Source of the DNA: UMGS755 sp045590535
GTDB taxonomy: Bacteria; Bacillota; Clostridia; UBA1381; UBA9506
NCBI GenBank assembly: GCA_045590535.1
Contig: JAZNRE010000016.1
Coordinates: forward strand, 1-45,770
DNA: 45,770 nt
Direction: 5' to 3'
Shown: positions 23,417 to 32,191 of the stretch, in pieces
Layout of the letters: the number at the start of each line of letters is the position of its first letter
How positions within the stretch are numbered: position 1 is the stretch's first letter
Program-made: the position numbers and the translations under genes
The notes under the pieces: generated by a model
Seen by the model: the letters and a program-made list of their open reading frames with translations, nothing else
What the model was told of the DNA's origin: nothing
Databases searched by the model: none

Positions 23417-25099
23417 ATGCTGTTTTCTCTGCACATTCGAAATATTGCTTTGCTGGATGATGTTGAAATTGAATTTAAAAACGGTTTGAATGTACTGTCC
23501 GGTGAAACCGGCGCCGGCAAATCGATTTTAATCAGCTCTATCAACCTTCTTTTAGGGGAACGCGCTAACCGTGAACTGATTCGCCACGGCGCCGACAGAG
23601 CCGAGGTCAGCGGTTTGTTTTATGTGGATAACCACGAGCTGCGGGGATATTTAACCGAGCTCGGTGCTGAAATCGAAGAGGACGGAGCCCTTTTGATTTC
23701 ACGGCAACTCCTTCGTGACGGCAAGAACATTTGCCGCATTGGTGGTCGTCCGGCTACCCTCTCTGAACTCAAAACTATAGGCCAGCTTTTAGTGAACATC
23801 CATGGTCAGCTCGATAACCAGGCTCTGCTCAATCCCGGTGAGCACATCCACTTTTTAGACAGTTTTTTAAAGGACGAGGGCAAGGCTGCCCTTTCTGCTT
23901 ACACCGAAGCGTATCAGAATTGGCGCGCTCTTTCTAAGCAGGCTCTTTCTATGGATATGAACGAAGCCGAGCGCCTGCGCAAAATTGATATGCTCTCCTT
24001 TGAGGTTGACGAGATTCGAAGTGCCGATTTAGACCCGAATGAAGAGGAAGACCTAAAAAGACGCCGCGATGTTATCAACCACCGCAGACAGCTTGAAAAA
24101 AGCGTGGGACAAGCCATATCCGTTCTGTGTGACGGCGTGGAAGGCCTAGATGCCCGTCAGGCTTTGGCTGTTGCCTCTGAATCTTTAGAGTTGGCTGCCG
24201 AATTAGACGCTGAGCTAGCGCCTTTGAGCGATGCACTTTTTTCCATTTTGAATGAAACGGAAGAGGTTTCAAAAGCGCTTCGCCATTATTTTGACCGATT
24301 ATCCGATGAGGATCTGCCCATTGATGAAATCGAGGCCCGTTTGGATTTGATATATCGCCTAAAAAGAAAGTACGGCAAAACTGTTGCTGAGGTGCTGGCC
24401 CACGCTGACGCCTGTCAGGAGGAGCTAACCGCCCTGCAGACAATGGAAGCACAAAAAGAACAAATGGCGCAGTTACTCAAAGATGCAGAAGAGAAAGCTG
24501 CCCAATGTGCCGCACAAGTCACTGCTCTGCGCCAAAGTGCCATCCCTGCGGTTGAAGCCGCTATTACAGAAACGCTTCACTTTTTAAACATGCCCGATGC
24601 TGATTTTCGCATTGAGCTAACGACCATACCTCTCTCTCGCTTTGGAGCAGAAGAAATCAACTTTATGATTACCACCAACACCGGCGACGAACTGCGTCCG
24701 CTGGCTAAGATTGTTTCCGGCGGTGAATTGTCCCGCATTATGCTGGCTATTAAGTCTGTTTTAACCGATGGCGACAGCACCGACACCTTGATTTTTGACG
24801 AAATCGATGCCGGCGTCAGCGGTATTGCTGCACAAAAAATTGGTCGTAAGTTAAAGAGCCTTGCTGCTAACAAACAGGTTCTTTGTGTTACACACCTGGC
24901 GCAGATTGCCGCCATGGCGGATACACACTTTTTAATAAAAAAAGACACGGTAGACGGTCACACAAAAACCGAGGTTGTTCCCCTTAACCACGCCGAGCGT
25001 GTGCAGGAACTGGCACGGATCATCAGTGGCGAGACCGTAACCGCTACCACATTAAAGCAAGCGGAGGAATTGATTGCTTTTGGAAAAGACAATGGTTAG
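23417..25099 (+). CDS. recN: DNA repair protein RecN
   Basis: A 560-residue SMC-like ATPase acting early in double-strand break repair. The N-terminal Walker A is GETGAGKSILI near residue 30. A long coiled-coil middle (residues ~160-370) is rich in E, A, L and K. The C-terminal ABC part has VSGGELSRIMLAIKSVL (signature motif), DTLIFDEIDAGVSG (Walker B) and VLCVTHLAQIAAMADTH (His switch). The start ATG follows TTAGGAGGAT. No LexA box was found in the 43 bases before the gene, so any SOS control would act at the operon promoter or not at all. Confidence 0.96.
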   Translation: MLFSLHIRNIALLDDVEIEFKNGLNVLSGETGAGKSILISSINLLLGERANRELIRHGADRAEVSGLFYVDNHELRGYLTELGAEIEEDGALLISRQLLRDGKNICRIGGRPATLSELKTIGQLLVNIHGQLDNQALLNPGEHIHFLDSFLKDEGKAALSAYTEAYQNWRALSKQALSMDMNEAERLRKIDMLSFEVDEIRSADLDPNEEEDLKRRRDVINHRRQLEKSVGQAISVLCDGVEGLDARQALAVASESLELAAELDAELAPLSDALFSILNETEEVSKALRHYFDRLSDEDLPIDEIEARLDLIYRLKRKYGKTVAEVLAHADACQEELTALQTMEAQKEQMAQLLKDAEEKAAQCAAQVTALRQSAIPAVEAAITETLHFLNMPDADFRIELTTIPLSRFGAEEINFMITTNTGDELRPLAKIVSGGELSRIMLAIKSVLTDGDSTDTLIFDEIDAGVSGIAAQKIGRKLKSLAANKQVLCVTHLAQIAAMADTHFLIKKDTVDGHTKTEVVPLNHAERVQELARIISGETVTATTLKQAEELIAFGKDNG

Positions 25100-25757
25100 T
25101 AAACTGAAAGAATTTTTAGCATCCCAAGGCGTTTCTGAAGTGGGCTTTTCGGCTGTTACACCGCCGGAGGAATATGCCTCACTTAATCACGCTGTTTCCT
25201 TGGTGTTGCCTTTATCCGATGCGGTAATTGATACCATAAAAACCGCACCAACGCATACATATTTCCACCACTACAGAACCGTCAACGCCTATTTAGATCG
25301 GTTGACTCTTTCTGTGGGGCTCTTGTTGCAAAATCACGGCTACCGCTATGTTTGCGTGCCCGCCTCGCAGAGCATTAACGGCTTTAGTGGATTGTTTTCT
25401 CATAAAGAAGCTGCCGTTTCCGCAGGCCTAGGCACCATTGGTCGCAACGCTCTTTTCCTCTCGGACCAATATGGTCCCCGTGTGCGACTGGCAACGGTTT
25501 TAACCGATGCGGACCTTTCTGCAGGCTTTAAAGCCCCTTCAGATAACAATCCCTGTGCAAACTGTCAGGCTTGTGTGAAGGCATGCCCTGCCATGGCCAT
25601 ATCGGGAAAATCGTTTAAAGAAGGCGGTAACGACATCTTAGACCGCACCGCCTGCAGCGAGCACATGAAAAGAGCCTATCAAAAAATAGGGCGTGGTGTT
25701 GTTTGCGGCCTATGCATGAGCGTTTGTCCTGCTGGTCGAAACTCAGGACAAAAATAA
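25092..25757 (+). CDS. 4Fe-4S double-cluster protein, QueG-like C-terminal part
   Basis: A 221-residue protein related to the iron-sulfur part of epoxyqueuosine reductase. Two ferredoxin-type clusters are visible: CANCQACVKACP, and a later set with C in TACSEHM plus CGLCMSVCP. The GLGTIGRNALFLSDQYGPRVRLATVLTD stretch is typical of the QueG/reductive-dehalogenase-like family. It is much shorter than QueG (about 380 residues), without the HEAT-like tail, so the queuosine role is not assured. The gene overlaps the recN stop. Start is ATG 25092 or a TTG at 25074 that has GGAGG 6 bases upstream; the second would add six residues and is quite possible. Confidence 0.8.
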   Translation: MVSKLKEFLASQGVSEVGFSAVTPPEEYASLNHAVSLVLPLSDAVIDTIKTAPTHTYFHHYRTVNAYLDRLTLSVGLLLQNHGYRYVCVPASQSINGFSGLFSHKEAAVSAGLGTIGRNALFLSDQYGPRVRLATVLTDADLSAGFKAPSDNNPCANCQACVKACPAMAISGKSFKEGGNDILDRTACSEHMKRAYQKIGRGVVCGLCMSVCPAGRNSGQK

Positions 25758-25815
25758 AATTTGAATGAAATTTTTTAAATCATACAAGATAAATATGAAT
25801 TTGGGAGGGATACTG

Positions 25816-26826
25816 TTGTTTAAATTCGGACAAGACATTGGCATTGATTTGGGAACCGCTACCATTTTGGTCTATGTGAAAGGAAAAGGCGTTGTGTTGA
25901 AAGAACCCAGCGTTGTGGCTATCGACACCAACACCGGCAGAGTGCTCAAAGTTGGCAGAGAGGCGCAGGAGATGATTGGCAGAACACCGGGTAACATTGT
26001 GGCAATCCGACCCTTAAAAGACGGTGTTATCTCGGATTATGACTCCACACAAAAAATGATTCGCTATTTCTTGCGAAAAGTTTGCAAAAATCGTTTCTTT
26101 AAACCCCGTGTTATGATTTGTGTACCCAGCCAAGTAACCGAGGTTGAAGAAAAGGCCGTTAACGACGCCGCTATTCAGGCTGGCGCTAGCAAAGCTTTTA
26201 TCATTGAAGAGCCTTTGGCTGCCGCCATTGGTGCAGGCCTTGACATTTCAAAGCCCTACGGCCATATGATTGTGGACATTGGCGGTGGCACCGCTGATGT
26301 GGCTGTTATTTCCCTGGGTGAGATTGTTGTGAGCAATTCTTTAAAGGTGGCCGGCGATAAATTTGACGAAGCTATTGTGAAATACATTCGCAAAAAACAC
26401 AACATGATGATTGGCGACCGCACGGCAGAAGAATTGAAAATCACCATCGGTGGCGTATATCCCCGCCCGGTTCCCTTGGCTATGGAAGTTAAGGGTCGCT
26501 GCTTGATTACCGGTCTGCCTAAGGTGATTACCATTGACTCAGAAGAAATGCTGGAAGCCTTGGAAGAATGCGCCACACAGATTGTGGAAGCCGTTCGCTC
26601 TGTTTTGGAAAAAACACCGCCCGAACTCATTGGTGATATCAGCACCGGCGGCATTTTGCTCACCGGCGGTGGCAGTCTGATTTACGGTCTTGATAAGCTC
26701 ATTGCCCGGGAAACCGGCCTGGAAGTTTTCATTGCTGAAGATGCGGTGCGCTGTGTTGCCAAAGGCACTGGCATGTCAATGGATTATATGGACAGCATGA
26801 AGCAAGGCACACGCTATAAAATGTAA
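25816..26826 (+). CDS. mreB: Rod-shape determining actin homolog MreB/Mbl
   Basis: A 336-residue bacterial actin that guides lateral cell-wall synthesis. Actin-fold motifs are clear: DIGIDLGTATILVYVKGKG (phosphate 1), VDIGGGTADVAVISLG (phosphate 2), and ILLTGGGSLIYGLDKL (adenosine loop), plus RTPGNIVAIRPLKDGVISDYD. The start is TTG 25816 with GGAGGG seven bases upstream, giving MFKFGQDIGID as in Mbl. An earlier in-frame ATG (25765) has no ribosome binding site. Not followed by mreC/mreD, which fits an Mbl-type orphan copy rather than the main mreBCD operon. The sequence resembles Mbl slightly more, but MreB versus Mbl is not settled. Confidence 0.93.
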   Translation: MFKFGQDIGIDLGTATILVYVKGKGVVLKEPSVVAIDTNTGRVLKVGREAQEMIGRTPGNIVAIRPLKDGVISDYDSTQKMIRYFLRKVCKNRFFKPRVMICVPSQVTEVEEKAVNDAAIQAGASKAFIIEEPLAAAIGAGLDISKPYGHMIVDIGGGTADVAVISLGEIVVSNSLKVAGDKFDEAIVKYIRKKHNMMIGDRTAEELKITIGGVYPRPVPLAMEVKGRCLITGLPKVITIDSEEMLEALEECATQIVEAVRSVLEKTPPELIGDISTGGILLTGGGSLIYGLDKLIARETGLEVFIAEDAVRCVAKGTGMSMDYMDSMKQGTRYKM

Positions 26827-26833
26827 TATTGAG

Positions 26834-27165
26834 TCATGACCACCGGTAAAACCGGTGGCATGCACTAAGCCTATAAGGCTATTTTGTTGGCGGCGCCTTA
26901 AGGCGCACTGAAAACTCTTACAACTGCATATGTTGCACAACTACCGCCAAGACGGTTCTTAAGGCTTCCCTTTGAGGGGAAGCTGTCGCCGTTAGGTGAC
27001 TGATGAGGTGCGTCATGAAGTTTTTTATAATTTAACGGATTTCTACGAAATCCTACACCTCATCCAAGCGACTTCGTCGTCCACCTTCTCCTCAAGGAGA
27101 AGGCTTTTATAGGCAAAGCTAAAAGCTTTTTGGAACCACGGGCATAGCCCGTGGTATTCGTTAAC
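26834..27165 (+). mobile_element. Palindrome-rich nonautonomous element with IS200/IS605-like ends
   Basis: Left-end hairpin CCACCGGT-AAA-ACCGGTGG (26840-26858). Then an RNA-like multi-branch part: TTGGCGG (26887-26893) pairs with CCGCCAA (26944-26950) around GCGCC-TTAA-GGCGC (26893-26906). Then a long imperfect inverted repeat with left arm about 26960-27010 and right arm 27053-27108; both arms contain a TCCYTTGAGG-like hairpin and GATGAGGTG. Then AAAGCT-AAA-AGCTTT (27115-27129) and the right-end hairpin ACCACGGGC-ATA-GCCCGTGGT (27135-27155). Subterminal hairpins at both ends without a transposase fit a deletion derivative of an IS200/IS605-type element or a palindrome-associated transposable element. 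Family assignment is inference. Confidence 0.55.
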
Positions 27166-27178
27166 ACAAACAGGAAAA

Positions 27179-27204
27179 GGGACTGCAAACGCAGTCCCTT
27201 TTTT
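27179..27204. terminator. Bidirectional terminator between the palindromic element and the ABC exporter
   Basis: A perfect 8-bp stem (GGGACTGC / GCAGTCCC) with loop AAAC, then TTTTTT on the plus strand. On the minus strand TTTTCC follows. It lies 11 bases after the end of the ABC exporter gene and would also end any mreB read-through. Confidence 0.9.
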
Positions 27205-27215
27205 ATGTGATAGTT

Positions 27216-28973
27216 TTACTCTTCGCTACTTTCCATAGCCGCTTGATACAAAGAATAGTATAGGCCCTGCTTTGCCATGAGGCTTTCATGGTTACCCTGC
27301 TCTACAATACCCTGATCGGTGAGCACCAAAATAAGCTGTGCATTGCGAATGGTGGAAAGTCTGTGAGCAATGGTGAAGGTGGTTCGGCCCTTTGCAAGAT
27401 TTTCCAAGGATTTCTGAACCAGCCGTTCGCTTTCGTTATCAAGGGCCGAGGTGGCCTCATCTAAAATCAAAATAGGCGGGTTTTTCAGGAAGACACGAGC
27501 AATGCCAAGCCGCTGTTTTTGTCCGCCCGAAAGCTTAACGCCCCTCTCACCCACATAGGTATCATATCCATCAGGCAATTGCATAATAAAGTCATGGGCT
27601 CCGGCCATTTTTGCCGCTTCTATAACATCTTCTATATCCGCACCGGGCCTTCCATATTCAATGTTTTCAAACACCGTGCCGGAGAACATATAAATATCCT
27701 GCTGCACCACACCAATTTGCGACCGCAAAGACTCTAAGGTGACATCGGCAATGTTGTGACCGTCAATGGTGATGCTGCCTGTTGTTATGTCATAAAACCG
27801 GGGCAAAAGGCTGCACAAGGTGGTTTTTCCGCCGCCTGAAGGACCAACCAACGCCACGCTTTCGCCCGGAGCGATGGAGAGATTGATGTCTGTTAACACA
27901 TTTTCTAAATCATCGGCATAGCGAAAAGATACATTCGAAAATGTAATGGCACCCTGTGCTGACGGCAAGGGATAAGCCTCTTCTTTGTCCTGAATCTGCA
28001 CCGGCTCATCCATAACCTCGCAGAATCTCTCAATGCCCGTAAGACCCCGCTGAAACTGCTCCATAAATTCCACAATGCGACGAATGGAGGTCAGCAGCGT
28101 GTTAACATACAAAAGATAAGCCACAAGGTCAGCCGGCGCAATGTGGCCGTTAATCATAAATATGGAACCGGAAACCAGCACCGCCACATACATAATGCCG
28201 TCAAAAGAACGGGTGCTGCTCTGGAACTGCGCCATGTATTTATAATTTAACCGCTTAATGCTTAAAAATTTGTTATTACCCTTTTTAAATTTCGCATTTT
28301 CAACCGCCTCATTGGCAAAGGACTTCACCACACGAATGCCCAGCAGGCTGTCTTCAACCTGCGAGTTGAGTTCGCCCACCTGCACACGGGATTCTCTGAA
28401 GGTTTTGCGCATGCGACGATTTAGGAAAAACGAAACGAAAAACAAAAACGGCAAGAATGAAAAAATAATCAGCGTGAGCCACACATTGACCGTGCTTAAA
28501 ATGCAGAAGGCTGCAACAATCTTAATGGCAGAGATGAAAAACTCTTCCGGACAATGGTGCGCAAATTCAGTTATATCAAATAAATCACTTGTTATGCGGG
28601 ACATAAGCGTGCCGATTTTGGTGTTGTCATAAAAAGAAAAAGAAAGCTTGGATAAATGATTAAACAAATCCTTTCGCATGTCGGTTTCAATCCGTGCGCC
28701 CATCACATGACCCACATCGGCCATAAAGTAGCTGGCCAGGGTGTCAATCACCCGCAGGGCAAGGTAAAACATTCCAACCGTGAGAACAAGCTCTAAGGTT
28801 AGAGTTTCGGGTGCTTCTGTGGCGCGACCGGTAATCATGCGGACCAAAAGGGGCAACACAAGCTCGCAAATTGTGGTCAAAGAGGCACAAAACAAATCAA
28901 ATATTAAAATCCATTTATACGGCTTGAAATACGGCAAAAACCGACGAATCAAACCTTTTTTTCTCTTTTCCAT
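27216..28973 (-). CDS. ABC exporter, half-transporter with fused membrane and ATPase domains
   Basis: A 585-residue ABC exporter of the MsbA/LmrA/YknU type. The membrane domain (residues ~15-300) has six hydrophobic segments and the typical DVGHVMGARIETDMRKDLFNHLSKLS coupling region. The ATPase domain has Walker A GPSGGGKTTL, Q-loop VVQQDIYMFSGT, signature LSGGQKQRLGIARVF, Walker B PILILDEATSALD and the H-loop TIAHRLST. The start is ATG 28973 behind AGGAGG. As a half-transporter it must dimerise, and no second half-transporter is adjacent, so it is probably a homodimer. Substrate (lipid, drug or peptide) cannot be read. Confidence 0.92.
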   Translation of the reverse strand: MEKRKKGLIRRFLPYFKPYKWILIFDLFCASLTTICELVLPLLVRMITGRATEAPETLTLELVLTVGMFYLALRVIDTLASYFMADVGHVMGARIETDMRKDLFNHLSKLSFSFYDNTKIGTLMSRITSDLFDITEFAHHCPEEFFISAIKIVAAFCILSTVNVWLTLIIFSFLPFLFFVSFFLNRRMRKTFRESRVQVGELNSQVEDSLLGIRVVKSFANEAVENAKFKKGNNKFLSIKRLNYKYMAQFQSSTRSFDGIMYVAVLVSGSIFMINGHIAPADLVAYLLYVNTLLTSIRRIVEFMEQFQRGLTGIERFCEVMDEPVQIQDKEEAYPLPSAQGAITFSNVSFRYADDLENVLTDINLSIAPGESVALVGPSGGGKTTLCSLLPRFYDITTGSITIDGHNIADVTLESLRSQIGVVQQDIYMFSGTVFENIEYGRPGADIEDVIEAAKMAGAHDFIMQLPDGYDTYVGERGVKLSGGQKQRLGIARVFLKNPPILILDEATSALDNESERLVQKSLENLAKGRTTFTIAHRLSTIRNAQLILVLTDQGIVEQGNHESLMAKQGLYYSLYQAAMESSEE

Positions 28974-29008
28974 ATGTCCTCCTGTCACAGAATCTGTTTT
29001 AAAATGCT

Positions 29009-30190
29009 TTACTCACTTTTTCCAAAATCCAAAGCAAATTGGCTCATCACCATCACGCCGGTTTTAATCGCATCCTCATCAATGATGAAGTTTGCGCTGT
29101 GCCAAGGCATAACCGCACCAATTGCTTCATTACCGCTGCCATAATAAACATAGGTAGCAGGAACCATTTCTCCAAAATAAGAAAAGTCCTCACCACCCAT
29201 AGATGGCATGGTGCCCTCCACCACATTTTCTTTGCCTAAAATGGTTTCAGCTGTTTTTTGCATGGCCTGTGTCATTTTTTGGTCATTCACCATGGGCGGA
29301 TAGCGAAAATTATAGTCAAATTCACATTCTGCACCAAAGGCGCCTGCAATTTGCTCGGCAATCTCCTGCATCCGTTTTGCAAGCTGCTGCCGGATTTCTT
29401 CATTAAACGCCCGAACAGTACCGCTGATGTAAGCATCATCGGGGATGACATTATAGCAAGTGCCTGCCTGAAACTTATTAACCGAAATAAGATGCTTTTC
29501 TATGGGGGTTGTGTAGCGAGCCGACAAGGCATTCCAGGCATTTAAAATCTGAACGCCGATTGAGATGGGGTCAATGCACTTGTGGGGATATGCCCCATGG
29601 CCGCCTTTGCCGTGAATGGTCATGTTAAAATCATCCGGCGATGCCATCATCTCGCCATATTTAATCAAAACCTTGCCCACCGGCACATCGTTTGTCACAT
29701 GGCCGGCAATTGCAGCATCCACATGAGGATTTTCCATAACCCCCTCGGCAATCATCGGCTTAGCGCCACCGTCTGTTTCTTCAGCCGGTTGAAACACCAG
29801 TTTCACATTGCAAGAAAGCTGATCCCGCAGTTTCATTAAAATTGCCGCCACACCCAGTACGATTGCCACATGCGAATCATGACCGCAAGCATGCATACAT
29901 CCGTCAATTTGCGATTTAAACTCACAATCGGTTTCTTCCTGCACAGGCAAAGCATCCATGTCGGCACGCAAAAGCAGCGTTTTAACTTTTGAGTCTACCT
30001 CAATTAAACCCACAACGCCGGTTTGGGCTACGTTTCGCTTAAAAGGGATGCCCCATTTTTCTAAATAAGAGCAAATCAAATCTGCCGTCTTGTGTTCATC
30101 AAAGCCCAGTTCGGGATGCCGATGAATTGCACGACGAATGCCCACAATTTCATCAAAAATCTCTTCTGCAAGTTGTTTTACTGTTTCCAA
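29009..30190 (-). CDS. M20D-family metal-dependent amidohydrolase
   Basis: A 393-residue zinc or cobalt amidohydrolase of peptidase family M20D (hippurate hydrolase, N-acetyl-amino-acid deacetylase and IAA-amino-acid hydrolase type). The catalytic/metal regions are RRAIHRHPELGFDEHKT, LLRADMDALPVQEETD, MHACGHDSHVAIVLG (metal His and Cys), QPAEETDGGAKPM (catalytic Glu) and MGGEDFSYF with PWHSANF near the end. The dimerisation/lid domain sits in between (HGKGGHGAYPHKCIDPI). It starts at ATG 30190, 12 bases after the lexA stop, so the two may be co-transcribed, although a functional link is not obvious. The natural substrate is unknown. Confidence 0.9.
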   Translation of the reverse strand: METVKQLAEEIFDEIVGIRRAIHRHPELGFDEHKTADLICSYLEKWGIPFKRNVAQTGVVGLIEVDSKVKTLLLRADMDALPVQEETDCEFKSQIDGCMHACGHDSHVAIVLGVAAILMKLRDQLSCNVKLVFQPAEETDGGAKPMIAEGVMENPHVDAAIAGHVTNDVPVGKVLIKYGEMMASPDDFNMTIHGKGGHGAYPHKCIDPISIGVQILNAWNALSARYTTPIEKHLISVNKFQAGTCYNVIPDDAYISGTVRAFNEEIRQQLAKRMQEIAEQIAGAFGAECEFDYNFRYPPMVNDQKMTQAMQKTAETILGKENVVEGTMPSMGGEDFSYFGEMVPATYVYYGSGNEAIGAVMPWHSANFIIDEDAIKTGVMVMSQFALDFGKSE

Positions 30191-30202
30191 AGGAACAACC
30201 TC

Positions 30203-30820
30203 CTAGTAAATTCTGAATACGCCGGTAACTTTGCCTAAAATTTTAACATCACGCACCAAAATGGGTGATAAGGCCTCATTTTCCGGTTGCAATCTAATGT
30301 AATCATTTTCACGGTAAAAGGTTTTAACCGTGGCCGAATCATCCAAAAGCGCAACAACAATGTCACCATTGCGGGCCGTTTCCTGCTGCTCCACAATCAC
30401 ATAGTCCCCGCTTAAAATGCCCGCCTCAATCATGCTGTCGCCCTTAACCTTTAACATGAACACATTCTTGTTATGGGCAAAAACCATGGGAAGCGGAAAG
30501 GTGTCGGTCACATTCTCTTGGGCTAAAATAGGCTGTCCGGCTGCCACGCTGCCCACAACCGGAACCGAGAGATATTCGGCAATGGGCTCTGCCATGCGCT
30601 CTGCCTCGGTTTCTACCAGGCGGATGGCACGGGTTTTCGAGCCATCTTTAACCAAAAGGCCCTTATCTTCCAGCTTTTTCAGATAGGTATGCACCGTTGA
30701 AGGCGAACTAAGCCCCACCGCTGTGCAAATTTCACGAATGGAAGGGGGATACCCTTTCAGGCGCACTTGCTCATTGATAAATTCTAATATTTCATTTTCA
30801 CGATTTGTTCTTTTTGCCAT
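30203..30820 (-). CDS. lexA: SOS repressor LexA
   Basis: A 205-residue LexA. The N-terminal winged helix (residues ~1-65) has EILEFINEQVRLKGYPPSIREI and LSSPSTVHTYLKKLEDKG. The self-cleavage site is the Ala-Gly in VGSVAAGQPI. The catalytic Ser is in GDSMIEAGI and the catalytic Lys in DSATVKTFY. The start is ATG 30820 (MAKRTNRENEI) with AAAGGA upstream; the open frame continues 24 codons further without support. A near-perfect SOS box at 30897-30910 overlaps the likely promoter, indicating autoregulation. Confidence 0.95.
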   Translation of the reverse strand: MAKRTNRENEILEFINEQVRLKGYPPSIREICTAVGLSSPSTVHTYLKKLEDKGLLVKDGSKTRAIRLVETEAERMAEPIAEYLSVPVVGSVAAGQPILAQENVTDTFPLPMVFAHNKNVFMLKVKGDSMIEAGILSGDYVIVEQQETARNGDIVVALLDDSATVKTFYRENDYIRLQPENEALSPILVRDVKILGKVTGVFRIY

Positions 30821-30896
30821 ATCCATTTCCTTTCGTTGTTTTTTCAACAACACATAATCCATATATGTTAATAATAACACAAAAATTCGCAAAAAT

Positions 30897-30910
30897 CAAA
30901 CATTTGTTCT
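30897..30910 (-). promoter_or_regulatory. LexA (SOS) box upstream of lexA
   Basis: AGAACAAATGTTTG on the minus strand fits the Gram-positive LexA consensus CGAACRNRYGTTYG at 13 of 14 positions. It directly overlaps a plausible -35 (TTGATT), with TATTAT 16 bases further on, so LexA bound here would block its own transcription. Confidence 0.82.
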
Positions 30911-30930
30911 GTATTTTTAAAAATTTTTTA

Positions 30931-31677
30931 TTATCCCTGTTTTCTCAACTTTCTGCAATATTGCGTACAGAGTTTGTCAGTACATTCTGAACACTTTAAG
31001 GCCATGTTGCTGTTCTCCCAAAATCGCTCGGGATAGGTAAACACACACATTTCCCAGATAAGCCAAATGATAAACGAAAACACAACTAAAGACCATGAAT
31101 AAAAGCTGTTTACCGCAACAATGGGCAAAAACATCATCAAATGGTCCCAATTGAAAATTCGGCAGGTGGTGCAACATTTGTTTTTCATAATGAGCCGAAA
31201 GGGGCACCAAATTAAAACGCAAATCAAATCGCAAACATAAAAGAATATTGAAATGAGAATCATGAGTCCCGTGTCGATAATGCCTGTTAAATGCAATATA
31301 CTAAGAACAACTGTCAGCACAATCCATATCACCATGACCTTATAGGCCGACGCCGTTGTATCTTTTATGTATTGCTTTAAATTATTATAATTTATCTTCT
31401 CTTTAATGGGTCTGAAAAGGGACTCAAAAACCTTTTGCGAGCCTATGGAAACATGAGCTTTCACTGGAATGAGCTGCAAAATCATGTCCCACAGCCATAT
31501 GCCCCATAGCAAATGCAGCAGTGAAAAGGATTGAAAAAAATGCCACCCTTCTGCAACATTAAAATGTTCTTTGTCAAATATGTAAATCCAAATACCAATC
31601 AGCAAAATAATGATTCTGCCAAATAGTCTTAAAAAATATCTTGCTCTTGTTTTTGACATGGTGTTGTTTTTCTTCAT
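30931..31677 (-). CDS. Cys-rich integral membrane protein of unknown function
   Basis: A 248-residue protein with about six hydrophobic segments (for example residues 20-33, 52-70, 113-131, 135-158, 180-205). Two cysteine clusters stand out. One is cytosolic-looking, KNKCCTTCRIFNWDHLMMF (C168, C169, C172), after C149, C153 and C158 in the preceding helix. The other is at the C-terminus, CSECTDKLCTQYC (C229, C232, C237, C241). The second resembles an iron-sulfur or zinc motif with unusual spacing C-x2-C-x4-C-x3-C. I believe similar proteins occur in other Clostridia but know no function. It lies 45 bases downstream of the DUF4430 lipoprotein gene, in a likely operon with it and the Fe-ADH. Confidence 0.75.
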   Translation of the reverse strand: MKKNNTMSKTRARYFLRLFGRIIILLIGIWIYIFDKEHFNVAEGWHFFQSFSLLHLLWGIWLWDMILQLIPVKAHVSIGSQKVFESLFRPIKEKINYNNLKQYIKDTTASAYKVMVIWIVLTVVLSILHLTGIIDTGLMILISIFFYVCDLICVLIWCPFRLIMKNKCCTTCRIFNWDHLMMFLPIVAVNSFYSWSLVVFSFIIWLIWEMCVFTYPERFWENSNMALKCSECTDKLCTQYCRKLRKQG

Positions 31678-31722
31678 GAACCGGTTCTACCTCTTTTTCA
31701 ATGTCTTAATTTCATGCATGAA

Positions 31723-32151
31723 TTACTTTGTGTAGACGAGTTCATAGTGCTCGCCATCATGAAATTCAGCGCCATCCACGCCGGTCATCATGCTCTCTCC
31801 GTTTTTGTTAAAACCCCAATAGCATTGGTTTAAGTCATAATCGGCTGTGATGCCGTTCACCTTTTTAACATAAAGACCGTAGGCGCCCTGCTCGCCCTCA
31901 ATCAAGTCGTGCGCCACCAAAGCATCCCCCAGAATTTTTTCATCAGAGTGAATGGTGAAGGTGACGGATTTATCTTCGGCAATCACTTCCACCATAACGG
32001 TTTTGGCACCCTCGCCAAATTCAGCATCTTCTGTATAGATAGCCTCGCTCCACACATCTGCCTCGGTGGCCGATTGCACGCAGCCTGAAAGACTAAAGCA
32101 CAAGGTAATCACTAAAAGAACACCAAGTGAAAATGTAACTGTTTTTTTCAT
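31723..32151 (-). CDS. DUF4430-domain lipoprotein
   Basis: A 142-residue surface lipoprotein. The signal peptide MKKTVTFSLGVLLVITLCFS ends in the lipobox LSGC with the acylated Cys at about residue 23. The rest is one DUF4430-like beta-grasp domain: VMVEVIAEDKSVTFTIHSDEKILGDALVAHDLI, then GLYVKKVNGITADYD and YWGFNKNGESMMTGVDGAEFHDGEHYELVY. DUF4430 domains resemble the small domain of cobalamin-binding proteins and are often found with transport genes. No B12 transporter is here. It sits between the Fe-ADH and the Cys-rich membrane protein, with spacings of 40 and 45 bases. Confidence 0.85.
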   Translation of the reverse strand: MKKTVTFSLGVLLVITLCFSLSGCVQSATEADVWSEAIYTEDAEFGEGAKTVMVEVIAEDKSVTFTIHSDEKILGDALVAHDLIEGEQGAYGLYVKKVNGITADYDLNQCYWGFNKNGESMMTGVDGAEFHDGEHYELVYTK

Positions 32152-32191
32152 TTCTATCTCATCCTTTAATAAGTAATTTTTAGAACATCAA

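Larger units (their letters stand above)
26827..27215. other. 389-base noncoding gap filled by a structured palindromic element
   Basis: No gene. Nearly the whole gap can be folded into hairpins: a left-end hairpin, a multi-branch structure, a large inverted repeat, a right-end hairpin and then a terminator. See the two following entries. Confidence 0.8.

Noticed and set aside
26827..27215. CRISPR array or IS with a transposase gene
   Set aside because: There are no regularly spaced direct repeats and no open frame resembling TnpA, TnpB or any transposase; the structure is palindromic.
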